From assembly GCA_037974665.1 (NCBI GenBank), contig CM075765.1, positions 10,089,501 through 10,153,500 on the forward strand: a DNA stretch of 64,000 nt. Direction: 5' to 3'. Positions 11,871 through 24,648 of the stretch are shown here, piece by piece (position 1 is the stretch's first letter; the number at the start of each line of letters is the position of its first letter). The position numbers and the translations under genes are program-made. Source of the stretch: Ehretia macrophylla. Lineage: Eukaryota; Streptophyta; Magnoliopsida; Boraginales; Ehretiaceae. Below the pieces are notes generated by a model. It did not search any database, was not told the origin of the DNA, and saw only the letters and a program-made list of their open reading frames with translations.

Positions 11871-13180
11871 TACATGATTCTGCGAATAACTCTGGATAAC
11901 GTTCCCGCATCTGATCCTCTCTCTCCCATGTAGCATCCTCTAACCCGTGATGATCCCACAAGACTTTAACCATCGGAATGCTTTTATTTCTCAGCTCCTG
12001 AACTTTCTGATCTACAATCCGAAGAGGTTTCTCTGTGTACGTCAAAGTTTCACTGATTTCTAAAGGCTCGGGCTCAAGAATATGAGAGGGATCTGGCTGA
12101 TACTTCCGAAGCATAGAAACATGGAAGACATCATGAATTATGTCCAGGCTAGGAGGCAAAGCTAATCGATAAGCCAAATCACCAATGGTTTCAGTTATCT
12201 CAAATGGTCCCACATAACGAGGACTGAGTTTACTTCATTTACCATGCCGAATCAAACCTTTGTGAGGATAAATTTTCAGAAATACTCGATCCCCAATGGC
12301 AAATTTCAGATCACGACGGCGTCTATCTACATAACTCTTTTACCGACTCTGTGCTGTAAGCATTCTTTTTCTGATAAGCTGAACATTATCAATCATTCTG
12401 TTCATCTTTGGCAATAAAGTAGGATCAATAGATTTTGACTCTCCAACTTCATCCCAATATAAAAGAGATCTGTATTTCCGCCCATATAAAGCCTCATACG
12501 GTGCCATACCGATAGTAGCTTGATAATTGTTGTTATAAGCAAATTCTGCGAGAGGTAAGTACTTCTCCCAACTCTTACCGAAGTCCAGAATGCACGCTCG
12601 GAGCATATCCTCAAGTATTAAGATAGTTCTTTCAGATTGACCGTCTGTCTGAGGATGATAAGCTGTGCTGAAAGTCAATATCGTGCCCAAAGCTTTCTGA
12701 ATCTTCTGCCAGAACTGAGATGTAAATTTGGGATCTCTATCCGACACAATACTATTGGAAATCCCATGAAGTCTAACAATATTCTCAACATAAATTTCAG
12801 CCAACCTATCAAGAGATTCAGTTTTCTTTGTAGCAATAAAATGAGAGGTTTTGGTCAATCTATCCATAACAACCTAGACTTAATCATGACCTCTCGAAGA
12901 CCGCGGTAAATCTGACACGAAATACATGGTAATGTGATCCCATTTCCAAACAGGAATAGCCAAAGGCTACAACAACCCTACTGATCTCTGATGTTCAGCT
13001 TTAACTTTCTGACATGTAAGACATTTAGCAACATAGTCAGCAATCTCTCTCTTCATGTTGTTCCACCAGTAGTTCTGTTTCAGATCTCTATACATCTTGG
13101 TACTGCCTGGATGGATAGTATACTTAGAATTATGAGCCTCTGCAAGAATTTCTTTCTTTAAAGCTGGCTCAGAAGGAATG
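11871..13180 (-). pseudogene. Gypsy B integrase with chromodomain-like tail
   Basis: Minus strand. From the N side it shows the zinc-binding segment ([19 protein letters not shown], 12990-13110) and the catalytic core with MDRLTKTSHF, VSDRDPKFTSQFW and HPQTDGQSERT (12340-12867). A C-terminal part (11850-12213) ends in [18 protein letters not shown], which looks like the chromodomain of Tekay/Del-type chromoviruses. The three acidic catalytic residues are kept. The breaks are mostly nonsense codons: Gln-to-stop near 12346, Arg-to-stop near 12233, and a Gln and a Trp codon turned to stops near 12870-12880. The last open frame runs on into the LTR before a stop is met. Confidence 0.88.
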
Positions 13181-14840
13181 CAAATTCTGCCTTTGAACTT
13201 AAGAAGGCCATCATCATATAATTTGAAATCTGACTCTCCTCCTTTCGACTTTTCTAAGATTTCCATCAATTGCAGATCAGCTTGCTGAGCCTCTCTAATC
13301 CTGGATAATAAAAAAGACTGAATATGCAAACTTGCAAATTGAACACCAGAATCTGAAATGTTGGGCCTCCATAAACATAATTCCTCCATGAACTCCCAAT
13401 TTTTTATGATTAGACTAGCAACTATAGCCTTTCGGCTTAAGGCATCAGTAACAATATTAGCCTTACCTAGCAGATAATTGATAGTACAATTATAATCCTC
13501 AAGCAACTCCAACCAACGCCTCTGCCTCATATTCAACTCTTTCTGAGAAAAGAGATATTTCAGACTCTTGTGATCAGTAAAGATTTCAAATTTATTACCC
13601 CAAAGATAATGACGCCATTTCTTTAACGCAAAGATGATAGCTGCAAGCTCAAGATCATGCGTTGGGTAATTAAGTTGATAAGGTTTCAGTTTTCTGGAAG
13701 CATAAGCAATAACTCTCCCATTCTACATCAATACACATCCCAAACCTTTCGTAGAAGCATCACTATAGATTACTAGATTATCGGTACCCTCAGGTAGAGC
13801 GAGAATAGGAGCTGTGGTTAATCTCTTCTTTAATTCCTGGAAGCTAGCCTCACACTTCTTATTCCAGTCAAATATAGTCTTTTTCTGAGTGAGTTGAGTC
13901 AAAGGTCCAGCAATTTTAGAGAAATCCTTGACAAACCTTCTGTAATAACCCGCTAAACCCAGAAAATTGCGAATTTCTGTAACAGTCTCCGGCCGTTTCC
14001 ATGCCATGACAACCTCAATCTTTGCTGGATCAATGGAAATTCCATCTTGAGAAATAATGTGGCCCATAAAAGTGACTTGTCTTAACCAGAACTCACATTT
14101 GCTAAACTTTGCAAATAACCGATGCTCCTGAACAGTCTGCAAAACAATCCTGAGATACTGTTCATGTTCCGCCTCAGATTTAGAATAGACAAGAATATCA
14201 TCAATGAAAATAACCACAAACCGATCCAGATAGGGGCGGAATACTCTCTGCATCAAATCCATAAATGCGGCAGGAGCGTTAGTTAACCCAAACGGCAGAA
14301 CAACAAACTCATAATGACCATACCGAGTTCTGAAAGTAGTTTTGGGAACATCATCAGACTTAATCCTTAACTGATAATAGCCCTGCTCAGATCGAATTTA
14401 GAAAATACCCTGGCACCTTGCAGCTGATCAAATAATTCCTCAATCAAAGGCAATGTATATTTGTTTTTGATAGTTATCTGATTAAGACCCCAATAATCAA
14501 TGCATAACCGAAGAGATCGGTCTTTCTTTTTAACAAATAAGACCGGTGCACCCCAAGGTGAAGAACTCGGCTGAATGAACCCCTTCTCAAGTAAACCCTG
14601 CAACTGAATTTTCAATTCTTGCAACTCAGATGGAGCCATTCTGTACGGAGTTCTAGAGATAGGCGTAGCCCCTGGTAATAAGTCGATCACAACCTTTATC
14701 TCTCTATCAGGTGGTAAACCAAGTAACTCCTCAAGAAACACCCTCGAAAACTCTCTCACGATAGGTACATCATTCAATTTCAATTGATCACCAGGTTGAT
14801 TAATCAAATAAGCAAAGTAAGCCTCACAACCCTTACCTAA
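13181..14840 (-). pseudogene. Gypsy B reverse transcriptase and RNase H
   Basis: RNase H covers about 13430-13850 ([16 protein letters not shown] near 13730; [14 protein letters not shown] near 13550; [11 protein letters not shown] near 13650). The reverse transcriptase covers about 13850-14800, with [14 protein letters not shown] (14190-14230) carrying an intact double Asp and [18 protein letters not shown] near 14560. A stop in the expected Gln of VLMQNG (near 13725) and a frameshift near 14385 break the polyprotein. DYWGLN replaces the usual DYRGLN. Recent but inactive. Confidence 0.88.
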
Positions 14841-15330
14841 CATTTTTTATGCTTTAATAGAAGATATGATAGGAGTCCCCGTAGATTTTCTACTACCAAC
14901 TATTTTAAGTACGGGCTGATCGGGCATTTCTAGTTTCACAATCTTCTTTCTACAATCAAGCTGGGCATAATATTTACCTAACGAGTCCATTCCCAATATA
15001 ATTTCAAAGTTGTGGAAAGGTAGAATAATTAAATCGGCAGGAAAGACACGACCTTGAATATAAATATTACATGCCTTGCAGATAGATTTGGTGACAAACT
15101 TCGGCCCCATAGGAGTATAAACCACAATATCATGCAACAGTTTATCATGTTTCAACTTAGCATTTTGTGCACAAATAGGTGTAATAAATGAATGCGAAGC
15201 CCCGGAATCAATTAAAACTTTAACTGATTGATCATTAAGAAGAAAAGTATATTCTACTACAGCGGTCGTATCCGAAAGCTCCTCAGCATCTAAAGCAAAT
15301 ACTCGGGCCTGACCTCGCGGTACTGGTGCT
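14841..15330 (-). pseudogene. Gypsy B aspartic protease
   Basis: Retropepsin-like domain. The active-site motif, read from the minus strand at about 15190-15225, is VLIDSGASHSFIT and is intact. The second half (14847-15155) carries ILPFHNFEIILGMDSL, the usual ILGMDWL segment with Ser for Trp. A stop after the SIKA segment near 14847 separates it from the reverse transcriptase. Confidence 0.8.
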
Positions 15331-16531
15331 GCAACTGAACCCCTGGTCTGATTGCCCTGACCAGATGTCTGATCCCTGGTATTCTTGAATTTCTGGCAGT
15401 CTCGAACCCTGTGTTGATCACTACTGCATCCGGTACAATGGCCTAATCTTTTCCAACAATTTTCCTCAGTATGGCCCTGGCATTGACAGAAGCTGCACTG
15501 CTGGTGACGTCTTGCAGCAGTGCCTCCCGAAGGAGCTCTGTAAGTAGAGGTAGCTGAACTACCCTACTGAGAACGAACTACTACTGGTCGGGTCTGCCCC
15601 TGACTCTGACTCTGGGCTAGTCGTGACTGAATCTGAGCAGGCCCTGAATAACTTTGTGTCTGCCTCGGCTGTGAACTCTGCCCAACTGAAATAGTCTGCC
15701 TCTGGTACCCCTGACTCTAAGACTGAAACTGCTGCTTACTCGATTGACTAGTCTCTGCCAACATGTCTGCCTTGCATTTTTCATACCTCGAGGCGGCTCT
15801 GACCACTGTAGCATAGTTAGGGTAATCATTCGCTGACAGATTAAGCATAATATCATTCCTCAACCCCATAATGAACCTCTGCATCTTCATATCCTCAGGT
15901 TGTACCAAAGCCGGCACATAGCGGGAAAGCCTAGTAAAAGCAGCCTCATATTGATCCACTGATATATTTCCCTGTTTCAAAGCTATGAACTCTGCCTGAC
16001 GCCTCTCACGGGCAACCACAGATATATATTTATCTCGAAACTCTCAAACGAAGTCAGCCCATGAATGTTGAACAGCCTCAGTTTCCCATTTCTCATTAAT
16101 AGTACGCCACTACTCCTCGGCGTCGCCCTCCAGCAGAAATGTAGCATAAGTAATCTTTCTCTCATCACTGCACTCAAGAATTGTAGCCACCCTTTCAAAT
16201 TTCCTCAACCATAACTCGGCCTTCATATCATCAAGTTCTCCAAAGAAGCTTTAGGCCCCGTGATGTAGAAATCTGTCATACAAATTAGCTCCAACAACAC
16301 CACTACCCTCGGCGCTGGCAGCCTGATTACCCCTAATAGCCCCTGTCTGACCTTGCTGAGTTACAAACTGTGCAATAGTGTTCATAGTAGTAGCCATAGT
16401 AGCCAGAATCTACGCAGTGCTGGGTTCTGGTCCTGTGGTGGTACATTCTCTGCTACTTCTTCACCCTCTCCCGGTACACCCTGCCTAGGAGCTTCTTCCG
16501 GCTCTCTCCCCGGTCTGCCCCTTCTCCTCAT
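15331..16531 (-). pseudogene. Gypsy B gag
   Basis: Starts at the ATG at 16531 (MRRRGRPGREPEEAPRQG), a basic-acidic N-terminus. The central retrotransposon gag domain lies at 15717-16250 (RRQAEFIALKQGNISVDQYE; FTRLSRYVPALVQPE). A Gln-rich linker follows, then two zinc knuckles at about 15410-15500: C-SF-C-QCQG-H-TEEN-C and C-TG-C-SSDQ-H-RVRD-C. It is split by several stops and frame changes. Gag would form the RNA-packaging particle; this copy cannot make a full protein. Confidence 0.82.
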
Positions 16532-16898
16532 CTCAACAGCTAGAATGCAAAGTATTATGACAGGCATTTACATAAATTACAGGTAAAGCACATAAGAAGA
16601 AGTTCAAATAAATTCACATAAGTCACATATTACATTAGAAGAATATTCACATACAAGAGATTCATAGTGACTTAATCATGCTTGACATTCTAGACTTTTC
16701 ACTTTCAAACATTAACTCTTAGAGACCTTTCGCATTCCATTATCATGCTAGCATGTTCCCTTCTAATTCAAATTCCACTTAGGCAAATCAAAGGACCACA
16801 AATTCATACAATCACAAGGTCACATAACATATCTCTACCCACAGACCGAAAAATTTAACCCTGCTTCAAGCAATCTATAGCTCTAATACCACATAAAA
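16532..16898 (-). other. Gypsy B leader and PBS
   Basis: Non-coding leader between the 5' LTR and gag, rich in TTCACATAAG-like runs. The PBS is at 16882-16893. On the minus strand it reads TGGTATTAGAGC, one change from a perfect initiator-Met site. Confidence 0.8.
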
Positions 16899-19400
16899 TG
16901 TAACACCCCGACCCAACCCCGCGCTAATGGTTAATTCCGGACGCGACACACGGACAGAGTTTCCTCTGTACCGCAGACATTTTTCAAACTTGTAAATGCT
17001 CAAAATAGCCACAATATACTAAAACAAGCTTTTATAATTAAAATTCAAAGGTTCAAGGCCATCCAAGCCTTGAAACATACAACTGCTCCAAATCACACAA
17101 GCATGCAACCAACTTAACTTTTCATTAAACCATCTTAACATGCCGTTCAATGTTAATAATAGAGCAATCTTAGAAGTTGAAATCAACATACCTCTAAACA
17201 TACACCCCCAAGCATGCAAGAACTAAAAAGAGAATTAAAAGTTATTACAAGCCATAATATCTCAAAGCTAACATTACAACCAACAACTTTCAACTTGCAA
17301 CTACAAGAATATACATAGGCTTAAAGCCACAAAATAGATCATGCTATAGCAATACAAGTACACCATGTAACAACAAGAAGGCATATCCACCTTAGACAAC
17401 AAACACACAGCAACTAGGGCAAAGGCTCAGCCCGAACTTCTTCCTCTTCCACTAGCACTTCAACTAGTTAGGGTTCACCCTCAGCACTTCTTGAAACATA
17501 TATTGAGGTATGAGCAACCACTGTTGCCCAGTCAGGGATAAGGTCTCCCGGGGCGTGTAATGCAACAAGTAATACAATTAAGAATTAATAGAAATAAAAA
17601 TCGTTCAAGGAGAACAAAAGATTGAATACCACACATTAAAAATGATACATTCATATAACCCCTATACTCCAATCTTCACTTGGTCTTCATTCACGATCCA
17701 CGAACCACGATCACGATCACGATAAGCCGGCATAACCCCAAACACTCCAGTGGGTGTACTTTGGATGTACCCTGATAGTCCTATGACCCAACATCCCCTG
17801 ACAATCTCTGGACCAGGCGAATGAGGGACTAGGGCACGGAGTTTGAATATCCACCGGCAAGCCCTCTGCCGCCCAGTCGATATTCAACACATCCGCCCCT
17901 GACACTATGGTTGCGTAACCACTATGCAATGCACTTTACAATGGCAAGTTAATCTCAATAATATAAGCAATAACACGTACGAGGATCAACAAAGTAGATT
18001 GACCTCGATGCAATTAGAATAGTAGCAATTTATACAAGCAAATAAGCAGTTTTACAAAGGAGTATATACAAGACAAGCATAGAATCATGCCAAGAGCTCT
18101 AAAACAACTTGAAGTCACATTTAAACGCTCAAGAAGTCGTGCCAAGGTCTTAGAAGCACGAGACAACCGAATTTGCACCTAAACCCCTTTGTTTTCCAAG
18201 CTATTTCTCTTCCAAACCAAAGTTAACGATTCAATTACAAAGGGAAACTATAACAACCTTCTAACTAACCCTCAAGGAACCCTTTCAACCCTCAAACCCA
18301 CTCAAATGCCCGCAATTACCTCGAAAGCCCCAATTTTCCTATTCTAGCTTTAAACTACCCATGCCTCATCCGGGCTTCAAATAGGGGTTAGCAAAGCTTC
18401 TATAGCACCTAGGTAGCCTAAAAATACTAAAAGTGAAACCCGAATCCACCCGGATTCGCCTTAACCCCGAAACCTCTTTGTTAAAGTCGGCTAATTCATG
18501 TTATATGCGATATTAGAGCAATTCAAGTGTACGGGGATATTAGACTACCTTCATTAACACCTAAGGCATCTATTAGAAGTGTTGAATCGAGCTAATACGC
18601 GTAATTACACAAAACCCTAGAAAAACGTCACTATTCACCTCATAATTCAAAATATCGATTCTAACCGTTTAAAAAGCGAAACAATGGCTCAAATATGTTC
18701 TCTAGTACTTATAAACAAGGTATAATAGCATAGATAATCAATACAATAGCATTTAGTCACATTTTCAACAAATCAAGAAAATAGCAACCATTTTAAAATG
18801 CAAAAATAAGTCGTGAAATCCCCCACCAATGCGCGTAGGAGCACCTAAGGATCTTGCACACACCCTAAACTACTTGCTCTAGGCTTGGCTTGGCTTGAAT
18901 TGATGATTTGATGAAGCAAAAATCTCTAAATGGCAAGAGAAGGGCTGTCGGCCTGCTACAGTGAAATCTGCACAATTTTTTTCTTTTGTTTTGTGTTTTA
19001 TGAGCTTAGGTGATATATAAGGTGGCTAAATTGAGGTGGGGTCATGGTTGGGTGGTTAAGTGGACTTCTAAAATGCGCGTTGTTAACTTTAAAACGAGCC
19101 TATGGTGAAAAGTGATGTTAGCTAATTAAATCTCTAAGTTTTGTTACGTAACACTATTCATTTAACTACTAAAAACATTTTCTAAACGAGCTCTCCTATT
19201 GCTTTTAGCTCAATTACACATTTTTTCCACACCTCTAACAATTAATATGATTTAATAAAAATGTTAATTCACTAATATAATGCAGTTTGAAAATGGAGTG
19301 AACAGTAACTAAAGAAGACAGTTAATAAAGCACAGAATGAAATGCGCAAACAATGGATGCAACAGTAAATGAATGTAAGGCAAAAAGCTCGGGCATCACA
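16899..19400 (-). repeat. Gypsy B 5' LTR
   Basis: A 2502-bp LTR bounded by TGTAACACCCCGACC and GGGCATCACA. It pairs with 9337-11832. Contained sites are the GCAAC/GTTGC hairpin (17514-17527), the palindrome TGGTTGCGTAACCA (17908-17921) and the AAAGTAG hairpin (17981-18006). No 5-bp target duplication matches between the two outer flanks of B. Confidence 0.9.
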
Positions 19401-21590
19401 TGCATGATCAGTTAGGACGCAGTGAAATTTCAGCAATATAACGTCTGTAATATGGGCAATAAAACTCTAAACCAGTTCTTTATAAACACCATACAACCAA
19501 CCACAACTTCAACAATAACTTCAACAACAAACAACATACTTCATAAACCATCCAACAACATTCCAACAACAATACATATGTTTCCGTCTCAACAACATAC
19601 ATCAAGTTATATTATACATATGCAAAATAGATAATAAACTAGTCTAGCAACCTATTCATATTAAAAAGAAAGACTACTAAACTAACATTATACAATCCAC
19701 TATCTTTAAGTTAAGTTTACAATACAAACTTCAAAGCTTACATACATTTACATAAACATAAACTTAAAGACAACATATAAGACATCCAAGCAAGCACTCA
19801 AGCCTCGGGCTTGTCCACATTATCTGACAGCACATAATCCACGTACCCTAAATCTGGAACACCTGAAAGGACAACAAGAGGGTGAGCTTATATATAAGAA
19901 AGCTCAGCGAAGGTTCAATAGGAGATTTTAAACACTTTTTTTTAACTACTTAGGAAAACACCCTAGAAGTAATGAATACACAATAAGCATCAACAACAAT
20001 ACAGTTATAACATCATAGGTAACCAAGCAATAAAAATACGATACACTTGTTCAGTTGAAGTTGTTCTCCCCGTACACCAATCACAAACCCTACCCATGCA
20101 CCAAATGCATTCCGAAAATATACCAATCTAGACCCACACTCCATGTTCATTCTCCGACCACACGAGATAGGGGATAACACATGATAGTCGTGTCAATTGT
20201 AACCCGGGAAGCCCGATACTGCCCAAGAGGTGACACACACTATCATGACTCACAACAGTTAACACTTAACACTTTATATTCTGAGAGACCAACAAAGTAG
20301 GTTGTCTCCTAGCACTTCAACATTCTACAATCAATTAAACAACACTTGAACAATCAACAACTGCACAATTCTAAAACACTTAAGTTAGATGACAAAGTAG
20401 GCCATCTGAACTTAACATACACTTCAACACACATTCAAACTCGAGCCTACTTAATACCAACTCATATTTCAACCACCCAAACAACACCACACCATTAAAG
20501 ACAATACTTTGCAAATTCAAAGAAAGACGACCCAAATTTCTAAACTACATAACTTACAATCTAGCAATCAAATAACCACGAACCTTCTCCTACCACCCAA
20601 CCACTAATACAAGTACCTAAACCCCCTCGGAAACCATCCAAAAGCCATCTAAAATAAGCCCAACAAGTCTAATTGGGCAATGCACTCAAGGCTGAATTTT
20701 TTTGACTTTTAATCCAACATTCAAATTGAAATTTTGGCATTACCACATTACTACACAAAAATTAACAAGTCTATAAAAGCAACTACAACCTAAAAACAAC
20801 TATTTTACCAACAATTATTCAAGAAATTAGCCAAATTATCAAAATAATACATGAAAAATAAAAATACATCTTCCTACCTTTTAAATTACCTATAATTACA
20901 CTAAGTTGGTCTACAACACCTAACTAACAATATTCTTAAGACAATTTAGCAAAATAACAACTATATATGCAGTAATAAAAATTTGACATAAACTTTAAAA
21001 ATAAGATCTAGTTTTTCCCTCACCTTTGATACAAAGTAAGGCTAGAGATAGGTAGAATGCAAGCCCAACAATCAAAAACAAGATTTGAGTGGAAGGATTT
21101 GGCCTTGGATTGAGGTTTTTTTCTTCAAAATTGGTTGAAAACCCTTGAAAAATACTATTTTTCTTTCTTTCTCTAAGGCTCACGTTTTTGTGTATGTATT
21201 TGTGGTGTTTTGGCTGATTTTGGTGTATATATTAAGTTAAATACAAAGTCAAAGCAAGAAGTCTTGGTCAAAGTTGTCAAACTTATTATTTTTAGTTGTT
21301 TTTAGCCTACAAGGCTTATATATATATAATCTAACATATATACTATATTTAGTAGACTATATTTAGTTGACAACATTTTATATAAGCATATATACCCATA
21401 CAATTAAGGTACAAAGCTTAATTTTTGCAAAAGAAGTTGAAAAGTCACATTATTTGTTTTGCAAATGTCTTTTAAATGCTCATTCAATCTAAGATCATTT
21501 AATATCACATATTTATACATATATATTAATTATAATAACATTTAAACAGTTAAAACATGTAATTGCAAATAAGGTAAATTCGGGGTCTCA
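19401..21590 (-). repeat. Gypsy C 3' LTR
   Basis: About 2.19 kb of another LTR family. The right end is TTCGGGGTCTCA (21590), followed by a polypurine tract and the AATTGCG inverted repeat. The left end abuts B directly, so its exact start is uncertain. It matches 32363-33435 (for example the CTCTAAACCAGTTCTTTA block at 19467 and 32385). Two hairpins with loop AAAGTAG occur (20285-20308 and about 20388-20408), and TGAGCTT/AAGCTCA at 19883-19906. A minus-strand TATA-like stretch lies near 21222-21232. Confidence 0.82.
20285..20308 (-). other. Conserved LTR hairpin 1 (element C)
   Basis: Arms GAGACCAAC and GTTGTCTC with one bulged C, loop AAAGTAG. A second unit with the same loop lies about 100 bases to the right. 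Confidence 0.65.
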
Positions 21591-21635
21591 TATTCTCTCC
21601 TCCTTAAAATAATTGCGTCCGCACAATTCTTACTC
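21591..21635 (-). other. Polypurine tract and inverted repeat of gypsy C
   Basis: The minus strand reads AAGGAGGAGAGAAT against the LTR, preceded by the conserved inverted repeat at 21611-21628. Immediately upstream the sequence jumps to gag, so all of protease, reverse transcriptase, RNase H and integrase is deleted. Confidence 0.75.
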
Positions 21636-22971
21636 TCATTATGAGCCCGCAGATCAACGACGTGGGCTCTGGTCTGAACACGAGGCTGTGAAAGTGCAAT
21701 AACTACCGGACTACTGTGGTTACCCTTGGTTGCTAACTGCCCCTGACCGGTCTGAAACTTTGGGCAATTATTTGCTATGTGCTGGTTGCTACCACAACCT
21801 GTACATCTACCAGACTTCCTTTAATAGTTGGCCTCCCTATAGCCCTTCTTATTGCAGAAAGCACAATATGGAACATTAAAAGCAGCATCGCCTTCTGTAG
21901 AGCTCTGAGTTGACGAACCAACTGGATCACCCAGTTGACATCTCATACTAGCTGGTCTACTCTGGCCTTGAGTTTGGGTCTACCCTGACTAAGACCTCAC
22001 TGGTATCTGCCTAAACTGCCCCTATGACTGACTAAGAATGGGCTCTAACTGAATTGGAGGCTAATAAAACTGTTGCTGATCATCTGATTGGACACATGGC
22101 TGATAATACCTCTACTAGTCCTAGGTTGAGAAAGATCACTACTGACTCTGGCTCTGAGGCTGAAACGGTCTCTTACTCGGTCGACTGGAACTAGCTTGGT
22201 CTAGCTTCCTCTTATCTAATCGGGAAACTGTATTAAAAGTTCTAAGAAACTCATCAAACTCCAATAAGGCTATAGAATCTTGAAGCTCTGGCCTTATACC
22301 CCTAATGTACCTCTGGGTCTTCCGTTCCTAGTCTTGCACAAACTTCGGTGCATAGCGGGATAGCCTAGTGAAAACGGCCTCATATTGAGCCACAGTGGAG
22401 TTACCCTGAACAAGGGATGTGAACTCATCTTCTCTACGCTCTTTGACAATCCTTGAAATATATTTAGCTCGAAACACCCAAAAAAAATTACCCCAAAGAT
22501 AGGGAGTACCCTGTGCCTCCCAACTTGGCCTCAACGTATGCTACCACTTCTCTGCCTCGTCATCAAGGAGAAACACAACAAAAGTAACCTTCTTATCATC
22601 GGTATAATCAAGTGGAACAAAAATTTCTCAATCTTATTCACCCAAGCCTTCGCCTTCCTATCGTTGGGCTCTCCCTAAAACCTCGGTAGCATATACCCTA
22701 GTAACTCTTTCAACAAACTGCCCCTACAATAAGCACTACCAGCGTTAAACCCACGTTTAATGTTACCCTGAACATTATGCACCTATGCCTGCACATTCTG
22801 AACTTGTACAGCCTATCTTGCTAATATTTGTGCCTGCCCAACTAGAACCTCCGTCGTACGGTCCATAGCCATAGCTATACAATCATAACCCGGATCTCAG
22901 CCCTGAGCCCCATTCCCGTGATCATTATTACCCCTTTGGGGTCTACCTCGAGTATTTGGACGGCCAGCCAT
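21636..22971 (-). pseudogene. Gypsy C gag (pol deleted)
   Basis: Starts at the ATG at 22971 (MAGRPNTRGRPQRGNN). The gag core includes RREDEFTSLVQGNSTVAQYE and FTRLSRYAPKFV (22328-22534). A Gln-rich linker follows, then two zinc knuckles near 21750-21860; the second is intact (C-TG-C-GSNQ-H-IANN-C) and the first has lost its His and last Cys. Several stops interrupt it. Because gag is followed directly by the 3' end of the element, the layout is LTR-gag-LTR, as in the TR-GAG class of non-autonomous elements. It could also be a chance deletion. Confidence 0.78.
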
Positions 22972-23131
22972 GTTACTAACAAAGAGTTAGCCACAGGTTA
23001 TAACATGTAGACAGGATATAAGTCATTAATAGCATATAGGGAACAAAGTTCACGTAAAGCATGTAGATCACATAAAAGTTAATCACATAAGCAAGTTAAT
23101 CACATAAATATTTCACTTTGTCACTTAGTAT
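22972..23131 (-). other. Gypsy C leader, cut by copia K
   Basis: CACATAA-rich gag leader like that of B. It ends abruptly where the copia LTR starts at 23132. The PBS and the inner end of C's right LTR are missing on the far side of K. Confidence 0.65.
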
Positions 23132-24353
23132 TGTTAGTGATATCCCCTAATGTTATATGTTAGCTGACCTAAATAGGGCATTTTGATGTAAATCTGTGTA
23201 TTATATAATGGCAGTTTTTTGTTGACATTCATATTCTCTGTTTTATATTGTATGAATGTGTCCTTATGTTTTTTCATAGAAGAAATACATTCTAAATGTT
23301 GTTTAGAATATCTTGGCGTATTTCTTTAATATAATTAGCATTAAATATTATTCATAGTCCTTAGATTATTCAACCGAGACTAGAATAATCAATTACGGGT
23401 TATCGTATGTAGTTACCTTTGATTAATATCTGACATTAATGATAAAGGATGGCAAACCTCGAGCCATAACAGCATGTGATGCAATTAACTTACATATGAA
23501 TAATTATTAGTTGAATAGATCATTGAATGTGACATGGATAATAAACTACATGACTTTGGATTAATAATTTTTATTATTCGTTGCGATTGGGCAGGTAATT
23601 CTCTGACTTGAAAAATTATGGTAGTCTGATACATTAGGGTTTAAACCCTAGAATTAGGACAATACTCGTCTTTGTTGATAAAGAAGGGTTACGGCCTCTT
23701 GCAGTTTACTCATTCGGTATAGAGATTGACAGGTAATTGTCAAGATAGGATTTGTTAACTTTCGACAGGAAGCAATGTCCTATGCGATCTGATTTCGGTA
23801 GTTGAATGAAGAAGTCCTTGGCCAAGGTGTGATGATGAAAATGAGTATTTCCATGAATGTCATCTCTCATTCCACCGTTTAGATCTAGGCATAGAATCGA
23901 ACAAAAGGACTTAATCATTTTATGGTCTTTATTCGATCGGGACATATTAATAGAAGGATCGGACTGTACGTTAATTCGCGTAAATAGATTCACAAGGGTA
24001 TGACTTCACTACCATATATATTATCTTGATACGTTATTAGACGTCACTCCAGAACATGAGGGTATTCTGAGAATGCCAGAGACATTCTCGAAATAGATTA
24101 AAAGGGTTTAATAGTTCCTCATAGCTATACAGTAGTGAATCAAGAAAGTCATACACGTTCGAGCATCATGAATAGAGTTTCTTTAATGAGCTTATGATTA
24201 GTTTAGTAACGTTAAAGAGTTAACGTGATTGTGTTTGGTCATTAAACGTTAATGGGCCAAAAGTATAATTATCAAAAGTTTTGGGACCAAAGTGTAAATA
24301 TGAGAAGTTAGTTTCCAATAGATTAATCTAATATTGATTAGGATTGATTTAAT

Positions 24354-24406
<53 letters not shown>

Positions 24407-24648
24407 AGTTAGTGAAAAGTTATGTAATTATCCACTAAGTTAGTTAGTGGATGATGACATCACATTCCACTAAGTCTAAATCAATGGCTAAACTTTCATT
24501 AGATTCAAGTCAAAGGCCAAGATTTGATCTTGCTTTGATAGTGGAAGATGACATCATAGTCCACTAAATTTGAATGAAAGGCTTGGATTTCATCTTGCAT
24601 AAATCTAAGGCTAGAATTGTATGCATGGCTATATAGTGCATTTATGTC
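23132..24648 (+). repeat. Copia K 5' LTR (portion matched by the 3' LTR)
   Basis: Starts TGTTAGTGATATCCCC and is closely similar to 30801-32365. It includes the blocks AGAATATCTTGGCGTATT and GAAGAAGTCCTTGGCCAAGG and an (AT)n run at about 24357-24402. The LTR continues beyond 24648, where its partner is truncated. Confidence 0.85.
24357..24402. repeat. (AT)n microsatellite in copia K 5' LTR
   Basis: A dinucleotide AT run of about 40 bases. The equivalent run in the 3' LTR (32029-32048) is about half as long. Confidence 0.9.

Noticed and set aside
7154..19405. A 5-bp target duplication for element B
   Set aside because: The left flank CACTT and right flank TGCAT do not match, so B is not a simple insertion at this place.
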